Source: Astropecten irregularis (Eukaryota; Echinodermata; Asteroidea; Paxillosida; Astropectinidae). From it: DNA of 64,000 nt. A program made the translations under genes and the position numbers. The notes under the pieces were generated by a model. That model searched no databases. It had not been told where the DNA came from and saw nothing but the letters and a program-made list of their open reading frames with translations. The DNA is taken from positions 5,394,001-5,458,000 of the forward strand of contig OZ020251.1 in the NCBI GenBank assembly GCA_963971285.1, in the 5' to 3' direction. Below are positions 10,778-22,448 of this stretch, piece after piece; the first letter of the stretch is position 1; each line of letters opens with the position of its first letter.

Positions 10778-10857
10778 TGTACCCTGGGACTCGAACCTGT
10801 GACCATTGGTTTACCGGATCAGGTGCTTAACCGTCCGAGTTATGCAGCTGCGTGCCA
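10778..10857 (-). repeat. tRNA-derived SINE-like fragment
   Basis: On the minus strand the order is tgcataactcggacggttaa (box A-like, with an extra D-loop base), then a short arm, then cacaggttcgagtcccaggg (box B). The acceptor arms do not pair properly, so this is a tRNA-derived repeat rather than a tRNA gene. Confidence 0.5.
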
Positions 10858-11261
10858 TGAAAGGGCTTACCGATACCCAATACAGTGCAGTAGGAAGCCA
10901 AAAAAATAATGAGCTATACCTTATGGCTCTCATTCTAAACCATGCACATAAGTCTCATAGTTCCAGGATCACAGTTCTGGCTATGGCTTTGTACTTACTT
11001 TCTCGATCGTTGTTTCAGATTGTTGTTTACATGTTGCCGTTTCAAAATGTATTTTTAAAACTAAATTGTACGTTTTAACTTAGACAGCCGTGTGCCAACA
11101 TTGTTTGTTTTCCAATTGTTGTCCACAAGTTGTCATTTAAATTGATTTGTTTTTAACTGTGTACATTGTCAGACGGTCGTGCGTCGACATCACTTGGTTG
11201 TGAGTTTATGAAATGATTTTCTTAATTTGAAATTTAAAAAAGGAATTTAACGTTGGGTAGC

Positions 11262-11610
11262 TTTAATGACTAATGTTATAGTACACGATTGGTAAAGGTG
11301 ACAGAACAGCTGCAGTCTGTTCATAATTTGATTTGTCATGGAATAAAAACACATCTGTGAAATTTCCAGCTCAACTGACCATATGAAACTATAGAAAAGA
11401 GAGAAAACCTGTTGCAATTGTTACGCGAAATTGTGGGGGAATTGTAATTGTCGGTCTTTGATCTCGGAGATCAAAACTGTTTTCGGTCTTTTGTTTTACT
11501 CATTTCTGGATAAAAATAGTATTTCAGGCAGAAACATTTTAACGGTATATTTATATACCCAACCCATCTCTATACTCTGATTTGTGTTAGTTCCTGTACT
11601 GTACCTTTAA
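11262..11610. repeat. MITE, 'gattggtaaaggtgacagaac' subfamily
   Basis: It shares the order of words found at 16838-17210, 57049-57430 and 58447-58801: ggtaaaggtgacagaacagc, gagatcaaaactgttttcgg, ttctggataaa, atttcaggcagaaa and a final tacctttaa. It is a degraded copy. Confidence 0.65.
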
Positions 11611-12008
11611 TATCAAATTGTCACCTTATGGAAATATTGTTTAAAGTATTACCCGGATTTTGTAGCACGAATAGTATCTGGGTTTTTTTGTTCTGTTAAA
11701 AAGATGAATAAAATATATTCAAAAATCATTGAAATAATGCATGTTGTAATGGTTCTTATATTTCCCGATGTCGAATTATCTCGCGATTCTCGCCCAGTGA
11801 CATGAGTGACTGTGGATCACAGCCTACCCAACTGAAGAGAGGAAATTATTATTACAATAATAAGGGAGATGCGATAAAGAAGACAATGACATCAAGTAAC
11901 ACAGAAAGAAATCACATGGTGGAAGTAGTTCTGCTTGTTATATGGAACAAAAAAATATTTATTTCACCTTTTTGTTTGGACTGAATGTCAATCTTACCAA
12001 CACTTCCT

Positions 12009-12300
12009 GGGACCAATTTCATAGGGCTGCTTAAGCACCAAAATCTGTTTAAGCACCAAAATCTGTTTAAGCACCAAAATCTGTTTAAGCACCAAAAACC
12101 TTGGTAAATGAAATCAGTATGCCAGTCAAAATTCCCTGTGGCTGTTATGCTCAACAAACAATGGTTGAATACACGTCAATTAGCAGTAAACATCACATGA
12201 AAATTTGGTTGGTAATCCTGTTTTGATCAAGGAAGACTTTTCATGCTTAAAAGCATGAAAAGAATTTGGTGCTTAAGCAGCTCTAAGAAATTGGCCCCTG
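12009..12300. repeat. MITE with internal 18-bp triplication
   Basis: Terminal inverted repeats gggaccaatttcatagggct and agctctaagaaattggcccc bound the element. Near the left end, ctgtttaagcaccaaaat is tandemly repeated three times. It is the best-preserved relative of 9760-10002. Confidence 0.85.
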
Positions 12301-14131
12301 TTTAAAACTCAATAACTATAACGTAACAATGCGATATAACGGAACTTGCAACACGCCGACATCACAACATTGAACATTCCCTACCCAACGCACTTTGGGC
12401 TGATGGGAAATACTGGCTTTCAATTGTAGGCAAAATGGTGGGCAAAGATTTCATTTCAATTTTACTACGTGACAAACTTGCACTTCGTACAACAAAATAT
12501 AATGCACTGGCCAGAGGATAAAACACTGCAAACTTTGGAATGGAATACAGTACCTAATACATAATTATTATATAATGCCAAAATCTTTTGGTGGAATTAA
12601 AAACATTACTATAGAATATGACCCCATGGGGCCTCCGTAGAATACTCACAATGTTTTTTTTTCAAAGTTTGAAAGTAAATGTTTGGGTCCAACTCAAACA
12701 ACCCTGATTCGATTTGCCTTTTCACACACAAAGTTTCACAAATGTTCACTTATTAAGGCAGTTTACATGCAGAATCTTACAGCACCACTTTAAAATCACA
12801 AAATAATACAAGAAATTCAAACTTACTGTTGTGCGCCTATTGTTTCTCAAAATATTAAACAAAACAAAAATACTGCGGGTACTTAAAAGTGGATATTAAT
12901 ATGGCCCAGGAGAAATTACCACACCCCCATTGTAGGCTTATCCACTATTGTCCAATCAAATTTCGTAAATAACATCTCATGAAATTTTTTATGAATGAAT
13001 ATCAACATTATAAATATTCATGAACAGTTTACTATATCAAGAATATTAAATGATTTTACTTTATCCTTACCCATACTCTTCACACACAAAAGTGGGTTGA
13101 TGAACCAAGGTGATTTTTTTTTTATCTTAACATATAAAACTGGTCCAATTTCAAGTTTAAGGTCACAGAATCACACCCAATACAGCAATGGGCCTGTGTA
13201 CTCATGATTTCAGTCTTTGTGTATGCTCTCCTATGAGACTGGAGGGGAGCCACGGTTCATCGAGCACCACAGGAAAATGAGATGCGTCAACTTAACCAAA
13301 TGTGGGGCCATCTTGGTCTGTGATGAAGCAGGTCCCAGGACAGGAAGAATATTCTACTGTATATACAGGTAAAAAACCTGATAATTGTGGAATTTTGCTG
13401 GAGACAAGACACTACCAAACCAGTTGAAATAATTGTATGTTGCTATAGTGATTCTGGTACCTGTTCCAAGGCATGAAATTATTTCATTATTTTCATTATT
13501 AAGGCAGCGGGCATAAATAAGTCGACAATTGAGGTTACATGTCGGACTAACATAGAATACTGTAAAAGATGGTTCCAGTTTTCCTGAGAAATTAATGGAA
13601 ATAACTGGATTTTAGTGACTCTTCTTTCAATAATACAAATGTCACAAACCCTGAGTATGTGAGTTGATAACCTATAAACAGTTTAAAACTTTATGAAATC
13701 TTTGGCAGTCTGTTTTAAATCTATTTTAGCAGATGGTTCTAGAGGGATGGTTGATGAACCCGACGGCTACTTTGAATCAAATGTCTCTGCCATCATGGAT
13801 TCTCTACTAATTCTCTTCCTCTTCTTAAAAAAGCAAAGGATGAGAAACAAATTTCACTTTGAGGCAAGCATGCATGTAAATAAATTCGGCATGTTAATAT
13901 TTCAGCTAAAACAAATGCCTGGTACTTTGAGAATAATTACCGGTACATCTATGAAAAACAACTGTGCAAAGACATGATTTACGGAACAAAATCTGATGTA
14001 ATCATCAAGAAAATCACGTTATGGAGATATCTGCTGGTAGATTGGTCATAAACATCCAAACACTGGTATGGAATTTGCTATTGAATGAAAATTCATGCAG
14101 TTATACCTACAAATTCTATCCAATGGATAGT
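12301..14131. other. Non-coding, nothing recognised
   Basis: About 1.8 kb with no exon, RNA gene or defined repeat that I can support. Short open frames here lack splice context and homology. Confidence 0.4.
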
Positions 14132-14139
14132 GTCTAGTA

Positions 14140-14531
14140 TAAGGTGACCAGACGTCCCCGATTTCCGAGGACAGTCCCCGATTTGACAGTGCCATCCCCG
14201 ATGAAAAATTGTCCCTGAAAATGTCTCGATTCGACGAAATGTCCCCGATTCGACGAAATGCCCCCGAAAATTATAATTGTCCTAATTAAAAAAAAAACTG
14301 AACACAAATGCTGTGCTGAAGATGATCCATTCTTCAGAGAAGTACGCGAAGACAACCACCTAAGACATGTAAGTATGTAACCCACTCATGTCAACTGGAC
14401 AAGATGTCCATAGATGCCACCATTTTGCATGTAGGGCACCATCTGGATTCAAATTTGTTTCAAAATTATACCCCTCCCCCAGGACATGGATCACTGTCCC
14501 CGGATCATCTCAACAAAATATGGTCACCTTA
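14140..14531. mobile_element. Complete hAT-type non-autonomous transposon, 392 bp
   Basis: The ends are taaggtgacca and tggtcacctta. The element is flanked by a perfect 8-bp direct repeat, gtctagta, at 14132-14139 and 14532-14539. An 8-bp target duplication is the hallmark of hAT transposition. The interior carries repeated gtccccgattt words and no transposase frame, so it depended on an element elsewhere. The intact duplication suggests a fairly recent insertion. Confidence 0.9.
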
Positions 14532-14539
14532 GTCTAGTA

Positions 14540-15020
14540 CAGTCTGACTAAGTGACTGTACTAGGCATTTTGTAGGCAACAGAGTAGGGTCAAACTATGA
14601 CAAAATGTACCCTACCCCAATTCTCCCAACTGAATACATTGTTGTATTACAGCACTTACAACTTAGGAGATTTTAAGAGTCTGAATACATGAATACTTCT
14701 GTCGGCTAGAGGTGCAGGTTTGAGCCAAGTGGTCTAGGTGTGTGTGAGTTAAGGCTAGGTGCATGATATGGGTATGCATCGCGTGCTTACAAAGTGGAAC
14801 TCTTGCATTTTGCACACCACATGTACCGGTACTCACATGTGCACGACAGCTGAGAATATGCAACTCTCAAACTTAACGACATGACTGGTTGCGGTTTCTA
14901 CATTGTGTTTCAGGGAAAGATCTTATACAAAAAAATACCCTCCACCTCATGAACAAGAGCATTTAAGCCATTATCACCCACAGTACTTGTGAACTAATAA
15001 ACTTGTGTAGATTCTCTTCA
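14540..15020. other. Non-coding, nothing recognised
   Basis: No gene or defined repeat seen. Confidence 0.4.
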
Positions 15021-15606
15021 CCCTAACCCTTAACACTTACCACACAAGACAAGGGCTGCTTACCAGTACCACACATTACCAGTCTCCATAGGGGGACTGG
15101 AGCATAAACCACGCATTACCATACAAGCCACACTGTGGTGTATTGTGGTATTCAGAATACCACACTAATACCACAGGAACAACCATGTGAGGTAAACTCT
15201 GGTATGCAGGAGGTTTAGGGTTAAGCAAACAAAACAGCCTGGCTCCAAGCCATGTAACACGGAGACAAAATGCTGTCGATATTCAGATTCAAGCTTGATG
15301 ACTAGAAATTGGATTGGGTTAGATCAGATTAACTCTAACCCTCCTTCATACCACCATTTACAACACATTGTTTTTCCAGTGGTAAGGAAAGTATCCTGAA
15401 TACCACAATACAACACTGTGTGTTTTTTGTGGTTTATGATCCAGTTCTCCCTGTGGAGACTTTAGTAATGTATGGTAAGCAGCTCTTTTCTTGTCTGGTA
15501 TTGGTAGACGCAGAGGGTTAGAGTTGATATCCAGTCCCCTTGTGGAGGCTGTAGTAATGTGTGGTAAGCAGCCCTTGTCTTGCGTGGTAAAATTCAGAGG
15601 GTTAAG
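15021..15606. repeat. Large foldback with accacacattacc/ggtaatgtgtggt arms
   Basis: The left arm (15021-15230) and right arm (about 15370-15606) are inverted relatives. Matching pairs include cacaagacaagggctgctta with taagcagcccttgtcttgcg, and ggtattcagaataccacac with its counterpart near 15400. The right arm is itself partly duplicated: two units each carry agtaatgt(a/g)tggtaagcagc. It lies just 3' of the minus-strand ferritin and may form part of its 3' flank. Confidence 0.7.
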
Positions 15607-15696
15607 GTGAAGTATCGAGTCACATACCGGGCTTTTTCTTTTTTCTCAAACTCCGCTTGGATAAGATCCCCCGGACACCCCTGGGCAGAGGAGTCT

Positions 15697-18600
15697 TCAG
15701 GACTGCAGGGATTGCTTGTCAAACACGTACTCCCCAAGGTTAGGTCCTGCCCTGATGACGCTGGTATGATGGTCACCAATCTCCTTGATCAGATCCTTCT
15801 GCTCATCCAAGTAGTCGCCGATCAAGCTGGCAAACTAAACAATCACAAAGTACACAATTATTCATTTCATTTCTTGGTTTTGCAGGTAAAAGATTTGTTC
15901 AAAAATTAACGAATGATAACAAAGTCATTGAAAAGTAAAAGTGAACAAAGAAAAATTGACTGGAGCGGGAATTGAACCACCAGCAACCTGCGGAATACCT
16001 GCTAACCTATCCAGCCCTACATTGGTGGTGCCCCTAATAGTCAATTATCTTTGATCGGCATGTGAGTGCCAATTGAATAAAGATAATTGACCATTAGGGA
16101 CACCACCAATGTAGGGGTGGATAGCTAAGTTGGTAAGCACCAGTACGGTATTCCGGAGGTTGCTTGTTCGAATCCCGCTCCAGTCATTTTTTCTTTGTTC
16201 ACTTTACAATGACTTACACGTAATCCAGTCAGTTTCTCTCATGGTTATTTGATGATAAAATGATAAAATCAGATAGGATACCATCATAATGGGAGACTTT
16301 GGAGAACCGGTCTTCAAGTCAACAGCGCATGCGCACACACACGTACGCATGCGCAAAACAACGCGCGCATACTCACAATTGCGTGCGTGTGTGCTGTGGA
16401 CTTGAAGACCGGTTCTCCAATGTCTCCTATTGTACTGAAAATATTGCTTTATCGTGTCTTCTCCACATAAACCTTTTCTTTCATGCAATTTTCTGAAAAT
16501 CTAATGTACCTGTTCGTCTTTCCCAGACTCGGCAACGGCATAGAGGTCCAGCAGAGCTTTGTTAACCTCCTTCTCAAGCCTCAAAGCTTCCTCCAGAGCA
16601 TTCTGTCCGTTGGAAAACTCCTGATTCAAAGACTACAGTCAAACCAAAAAGAGTTCACAAATTTTGAAAATCACACGACATATAACTGCTTCCGTGTGGG
16701 TAAAAAGAAACAAAAAGTAACACCTTCCCTACTTGACACTTAAAATATGTAGCCATGGCACTGCTAGTAAAATGAAATATGGATACAAGTAATTTGTCAA
16801 GAATGTGATATACTAATAATGCAGTGGAACTACTGTAGTTTAAAGGGTGTGTAAGTTTGGTGAAGGTGACAGAACAGCACTCACACTATGTCTAATCCAG
16901 CATGTACATGAAATAATGAGCCTGTGAGAATTTGAGCTCAATCGGACATCTGAGTCCCGAGAAAATAGCGAAAACCCAACTAATTTTCCTTATAAAACAA
17001 AAAGAAGGATTTTTTTGTATCTTCCCTAGATCAAAAATGTTTTTGGTGTTTTGTTTTACTCTTTCTAGATATATATACAATATTTCGGATGGAAATATTT
17101 TAACAGTATGTTTCTACCAGCACCACCTTCATACCTTGTAAGTAATACGTAAAATCTGTGAACATTTCTGTTTTGGTTTGTTACCAATATTGTACAATAT
17201 TGTCGTTTAAGCACCTTAATATCTTGTAGACAGACTCGACCCCCTCGCTTGTTCTGGTATGACATCAGCTGGCAGGCCATTTGTCGCTTTCGGTCCGACA
17301 GTCCCATGCAGAAAGTATGGAAGCCCTTGAGTGACACATCAGACTTATCAAAGTGAAAGGCCTGTAGGGAGAAAAAATTCAAAAGTTTACATACAGTGTC
17401 AGTCTAACACAAGAATCAACCTTAAACTTATAAGGGGAAGAATTCCACTGATGGCCTGAGCCATTAAAGAAACAGCGTTATATCCTTTAATAAAGGTAGT
17501 ATCATACTTTGGTTTTTGTCAAAGAAATGCAGATTCATGGGCAAAAATATCAAGGAAGAATACAGTAACAGTCATCTGTGAAAATTTCAGTTCCATACGG
17601 TGCCCACTTTTTGAGAAAACAGTGAAAACCGGCCACATTTTTTCTTAAATCTTTTCTCATTTATTTGCGATCTTTTAAAAGATCTTTCAAAAGATCAAAA
17701 AGATATTCGGTCGTTATTTTACTCTTGTCTAGATAAATACACCATTTCAGGCGAAAACATTTTAACAGTATGTTTCTACCGCCACCATCTTTATACCCTG
17801 CAAGTTGTAGGTAAATCTGTGAACATTTCTGTTTTGGTTTCTTACCAAAGTATGATACTATCTAGTTAATAGTTAACTTACTGTATACAAGTTAACTTGA
17901 ACTTCAATCTCAGCTGTGTAAAACTGTGGTAGCATATCTGAAAAGTTAGTTTTACATGGTGCTTTTCACCTATTAAGTACTATGATACACATCGAATGAA
18001 GCGGCTGCAATTTTTCTTTTTTCTCAGAGCTGCCTCTGTTGGTTCAATTTTTGGACAAGTGATCGTCGTCAGTGAAACTCTTCCCCCTTTTAAAGATCTC
18101 CACTATGCAACTTCACATACAAATCTTTCTGTGTGCACAATAAGTAATACAACGGCGGTACTTTTGTCAGAAGTAACCATTTCCGCAATCCACGTGCTAC
18201 AATTAAATTAGCATCTAAAATTGGCCCCCATAAAATGCAGCCTTGACCAGCTTGCTCTAGTCAACACATGTATGCTGTAAACAACCCACTACCTTTCTGC
18301 AAAACATATCAGGAAATGTTGGCTTATAAATCTGGCAACGTAATCTCGGCAAATCGCCAATCATAAAATGAGATTGGAACTGTTCCAAGTGCCAGCTGAA
18401 ACAGCTTTAAAGGTATATCATAATTTTGGTAGCACAGAAGTCTTCCCAGATTTTATTGTGATGGTAGAAATATACCGTTAAAATTAACTACCTGAAATGA
18501 TGAATTTATCAAGAAGAGTAAAACTAATGACCAAAAAAGTTGCATCTTCGTTACCATTTTTTACACCATAATCATAATTTCTCTCAAAAATCACACGATC

Positions 18601-18921
18601 CCAGCCCACTTTCCACAAAATTAGCTTTGCTAATTAAAGAGGATACCAGGAGGGTAAATCTAGTAAGTTGCACAAAGTTGTTTTTTAATTCCTTTTATAG
18701 TTATCGTACCCTTCACTTCAGATAACGGTTACCAAAGTTCCATTGCATTGCAATGTCCCATGACACAAAATTACAAAATTTACAATGTCCACAACTTATC
18801 TTATCTTATCTTTACTTACCAACGCCAGATAAAGATATGAGCCGTGGAGCTGCAGGTTAATTTGCTTGTTGATTCCTGACTCAGAATCACGTGGGTAGTT
18901 CTGCCGGATTTCTGTTGTCAT
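15697..18921 (-). CDS. Ferritin subunit lacking most ferroxidase ligands (L-chain-like)
   Basis: Four minus-strand exons, 18921-18820, 17361-17215, 16632-16510 and 15834-15697, join in phase 0 and give 169 residues, the usual ferritin length. Landmarks are INKQINLQLHGSYLYLAL, YQNKRGGRVCLQDIK, LEKEVNKALLDLY, YLDEQ and GEYVFDK. Using human H-chain numbering, the expected ferroxidase ligands Glu27, Glu62 and His65 read Gln, Lys and Met. Tyr34, Glu107 and Gln141 are kept. Lys62 with Glu107 is the pair known in vertebrate L chains, where it forms a salt bridge replacing the iron site. I infer a structural, non-catalytic subunit. There is no signal peptide, so it is probably cytosolic. No CAGTGN iron-responsive hairpin is visible in the 250 bases upstream of the start. 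The exon 2 donor (gtgctt) is weak. It is transcribed away from the + ferritin. Confidence 0.88.
15923..16213. repeat. Inverted pair of tRNA-like SINE units in ferritin(-) intron 3
   Basis: The two halves are inverted copies (ctggagcggga...caattatctttg against caaagataattg...tcccgctccag). Each half has tRNA-like boxes. On the plus half these are ggatagctaagttggtaagc (box A) and tgcttgttcgaatcccgctc (box B). A second, interrupted copy is at 44651-44966. Confidence 0.7.
16289..16430. repeat. Palindromic MITE, 'tgggagactttggagaaccg' family
   Basis: Long inverted arms gagaaccggtcttcaagtc and gacttgaagaccggttctc surround a core of alternating purine-pyrimidine cgcatgcgcacacac/gcgcgcat type. Relatives are at 38888-39040, 43884-43998, 44091-44219 and 51522-51650. 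It lies in intron 3 of the minus-strand ferritin. Confidence 0.9.
16838..17210. repeat. MITE ending 4 nt inside the exon 2 splice donor of ferritin(-)
   Basis: The element starts at ttaaagggtgtgtaagtttg. It then shares ggtgacagaacagcactcac, gagctcaatcgga, tttctggatatatac and ttaccaatattgt with 57049-57430, and ends ...gtcgtttaa at 17210. The coding exon ends at 17215, so only the first four bases of the intron (gtgc) lie outside the element. Confidence 0.7.
17487..17866. repeat. MITE, 'ttaaaggtagtatcatacttt' subfamily
   Basis: Inverted ends aaaggtagtatcatactttgg and ccaaagtatgatactatct flank the shared body: gggcaaaaatatcaaggaag, gtcatctgtgaaaatttcag, agatctttcaaaagatc, tttctaccgccaccatcttt. 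It is in intron 1 of the minus-strand ferritin. Subfamily relatives are listed separately. Confidence 0.9.
18411..18541. repeat. Partial copy of the 'aaaggtatatcata' MITE
   Basis: It shares tagaaatataccgttaaaat and tgaaatgatgaatttatc with the complete copies. The distal half is missing. Confidence 0.6.
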
Positions 18922-20376
18922 GATTTCGGTACTGTTGTGGGTTTGGGGTTAAAAATGTGGCAGTTACTGAACTGAAAAGACCACAAAGCACTTCACTTAG
19001 AAAAATGATGCATGCGCTGCATGTAAAAAACAACGATACTCGTGTTCGTGAAGCGCCCCCATGCGTTCATAAAAAGCCATGATTTTCTATTCTAGGCCTC
19101 GGGACAAACCACATCACATCGTCATAAAAATTGGAAAAAAAAATATATCGAATTGCTCATTTTTTTGCTCCACAATGGAAACAATGCCAAGGTTAAATAA
19201 GCGCTCGTTTCATAACTTGATGCCGGAATTATTCACCAAGGTTTAAGTACGAATCAATAGATGAGTAAGTGTAACTAGGAAGTAACCTTGTCATGATAAT
19301 TCATTCAAAACTGATCTCAAGTTCGTTTCTATTTCAGGTTTACATCAGAAATCTCGGTTTCCCCCTTTTCGAATTTTGTACTCACATGTAAATTATTCAG
19401 AATTCGTTTTCCTAACCTAATTAATTTTTCTTTATAATTTATATTGTGATATTCATGTATGTTGTATTATTTCATCTTTCAGGCTAACATCACAATACGA
19501 TACTGACTATATTTTTTAGTAGAATAAAAGGAACTTCTTTGAAAACACGATCGGAATAGAATAATTCAAAGTGGCTTTCAGTTTTGTTTTTCAACGCACC
19601 TTGTCCCCACTTGATAATACCAAAACAAGATAAAAGCCTAATTTAAAGTAAACCAACTAATCTAATTTAACAAATGATTATTAGAATCCGTCCAATCCTC
19701 GGCGCGAGGGCCAGCCATCAGCGCCAAAAAGTCCTTCGTAAGCAAACTAACATAACAGATTTTTACTGAGCGGCAACATTTCAAAAATTTGCGGAGCAAA
19801 TTTTCAAGTTTTTTTTAAGAGTTCCTGAGATTGGAGAATTCCAAACGTGCAATGAGACTCCGTCGACATATTTTTTTCGGCATGGTGAAGTGCTCATCAC
19901 GTTTGGATTACACTTTGTACTTATGATACTTAGCCAAAAATTTGTGATACTAGTCTGATTTTACAAATATTTACATTAGTATAGCCTAATGATGACATGA
20001 CAAGATAAGCAGAAAAGGCAGGGGGCACTACACAATACGTTGTGTTATACGATTATGTAACCATTATAATCCCTTTAAGGAGGGCAAGGACGATTTTCGT
20101 TCTATGTACTTCTAGACGTTTCTCGACAGTCGTCACTTTACTTGGCAAGACCATGGAGGATGTCTTAATTCCTCCATGGCATGACCCACCGTGACCTACC
20201 TATCATTGGCATTATTAGTATGCAATCATAATACCGATATATACAAGTTAAAACTGCTGCGATTACTGCTCACCAGGTTCAACTTCCCTCCTATATATTA
20301 ATGATCGAAAAGTCGACGGGCCCTCGAACTCCATGCAAACAATTAACGTTATGCTTTTCCGATAGCTCTATTATTA

Positions 20377-20543
20377 GGGGTCGATTTCATCATGGAGGAA
20401 GGAAGAGATTTCATCAAACTCTTCGTAACTTAAAAACTAAGGCCCTTGACACATTGAAGCCCCCATACGTAAAAAATGCCCCCTTATACGATGGCGGGTA
20501 ACTCGAGTTAAGATCGACCACAGGGCTTCGTGAAATCGACCCC
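20377..20543. repeat. MITE with ggggtcgatttcat ends
   Basis: Terminal inverted repeats ggggtcgatttcat and gtgaaatcgacccc are about 167 bp apart. The interior lacks a coding frame. Confidence 0.7.
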
Positions 20544-21419
20544 AGGTTCTATGATGCTTATAATTATTATGCTTTGTCATCTTTTATAGTGAATTTCATC
20601 ATTTTTTAGCTATAAATTATATGATTTCATCATCTAAAAAACAATAATTTTCTGTAACGCCAATAAAAGTGACCTGTACGCCCAGAAAGTTCAATAACCT
20701 ACCAATCATTATTATGCAAAAGCAAACTGAGTCAGCAAAATCAATTCCAGTGTATACAATCATGATGAGTGGCGATCTGATCAGCCGAAGAGTCCATTGT
20801 GCGGGCTATTATTGTGCGGATGACAATAGATAGTTCTGGAACGTTCCATTGTTGACGTGACCTCAGTCATTGCACGGGTGACTTTGAGTAGGTCCCGTGA
20901 CGGGATATAGTTGCGGGTTCACTATAATTATGTCGATTTGCGATTGGTAATTTTGTTCAACGAAAACCCCTGAAGAAAACTATACATAGGTAGTCACTTA
21001 TATACTGTATTCCTGTTGTTTTTACTTCAACACCGTCACAAAAGTTTAATTGACATAAAAACAAATGTATCGGAAAGGTGCAGAAATCATCAACCTATAC
21101 AGTATACGCAACGTTCACTTAGGCCTATCACGTACTGTGTACCTCAAAGTGTATAAAGATTATACGACGCCGCCAAAATCCATGAGAACAGAAGTATAGC
21201 TCATTATACTGTAGTTATCATAGCATAAGGCCAACTGTATTTTATAATAATTTTTATATACATGTACAATGCCGTTGCAAATACAAACGCATACGTTGAC
21301 TATAGATAGTTGTACATTAAAATGCGTACACCGGAAGCAGGGAATAGGCCTACACCATGAGACATGTATCATGAAACAATTTTTTTTTTCAAGTCGAGGG
21401 CCTGGCGGCGTTTCGATCA

Positions 21420-21750
21420 TACTTTGGTATTAAAGAGAGTGAACCAAAACAGAAATGTTCACAGATTTACCCATAACTTACAGGGTATGACGATGGTAGA
21501 AGCATACCGTTAAAATTGTTCCACTAATGATGACTTGTATTTATCCGGAAATTAGTAAAACAACGACCGAAAATCTCAAGATCAAAAATAAAAGAGAAAA
21601 GACTTGTGGCTGTTTTTCACCGTTTTCTCAAAAAGTGGGCAACGTATGGGACTGAAATTTTCACAGATGACTGTCATTACATCTGTCTTGATATTTTTGC
21701 CCATGAATTTGTATTTCTTTGATAAAAATCAAAGTATGATTAAAAATTGA
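21420..21750. repeat. MITE, 'caaagtatgat' subfamily (reverse orientation)
   Basis: It shares aacaacgaccgaaaatc, gatcaaaaataaaagagaaaa, gtgggcaacgtatgggactg and atatttttgcccatgaat with the family. It lies upstream of the + ferritin. Confidence 0.85.
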
Positions 21751-22288
21751 TACTTCATCTCAATATTTTGAATGAGCAGTTTGCAGACTTATAGTCTAAT
21801 TACTTGCCTTAATAAAAATAAAAAATTTAAAATTATTTTCATTCGTCAGTGTGATGTGATATAGTTTGATTTCATAGGCCCAGAGTACAGAGCTTCAGAT
21901 CGATGTTTTTCAAAATAATTACATAATCGTGTATATGTAACGTAAGTTTTGTCGAGTCACGTATCACGCGTACGTACTCGAGTAGCTTATCGTAGCTGAG
22001 CTAAATATAGCGCTTACGTCAGTATTTTGTAACCGAGAACCAATCAGAATTCAGAATTGCTGCAAAACTCAGCTGTTCTATTTATTGTACCTGAGAGGAA
22101 AACAAAATTTCTTTCTGTAAATAATCTAATTCATATATCAGTGTAAATACTTTCTGTACAATTTAATCGACATAGAAAATTAAAACTAGAATTTTAATTG
22201 AAGAATATTCGCGTACTTGAAAAAGAGGCGTTTTTATCTTACAGAAAACGCAGTGTAAGTTTGAAGATTAGAACAGCCAGCGTCTTTC

Positions 22289-22295
22289 TATATAA
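22289..22295 (+). promoter_or_regulatory. TATA box of the H-type ferritin gene
   Basis: Tatataa lies about 30-35 bp upstream of the predicted iron-responsive element. Transcription would then start near 22315-22322, placing the IRE close to the cap, where IREs are functional. The start site is inferred, not observed. Confidence 0.6.
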
Positions 22296-22324
22296 GCGCG
22301 TGGCGCAGTTAGAAATTCACAGTT

Positions 22325-22368
22325 CGGAATTGTTTGTGCTTTCGCAGTGTCGGAACCAGGCAATCCGT
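22325..22368 (+). promoter_or_regulatory. Iron-responsive element (IRE)
   Basis: The apical loop CAGTGT (22345-22350) is closed by a 5-bp upper stem, TTTCG/CGGAA, with the diagnostic unpaired C just 5' of the stem (22340). A lower stem, cgga(a)ttg/caatccg, pairs beyond an internal loop. This is the binding site of iron-regulatory proteins, which block ferritin translation when iron is scarce. It lies 81-125 bases upstream of the ferritin start codon. Confidence 0.9.
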
Positions 22369-22448
22369 TTCGGTAAAATTAAAAACTAGATCTATTCTAG
22401 CTTTTCTTATTTTGCAACAAATCAAGAAGCAACAAATCAAGTGACAAG

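Larger units (their letters stand above)
18922..22288. promoter_or_regulatory. 3.4-kb divergent region between the two ferritin genes
   Basis: The two ferritin genes are transcribed away from each other from this region, so it should hold both promoters. A TATA box is visible only for the + gene. No IRE-type CAGTG hairpin was seen for the - gene. Two MITEs are inserted (20377-20543 and 21420-21750). No gene was seen inside. Confidence 0.55.

Noticed and set aside
10778-10857. Candidate tRNA gene
   Set aside because: Box A and box B words are present, but no proper acceptor stem or anticodon arm folds. The pattern fits a tRNA-derived SINE.
18922-19170. Search for an IRE upstream of the minus-strand ferritin
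   Set aside because: No CAGTGN loop on the minus strand in this stretch. An IRE in a separate upstream exon cannot be excluded.
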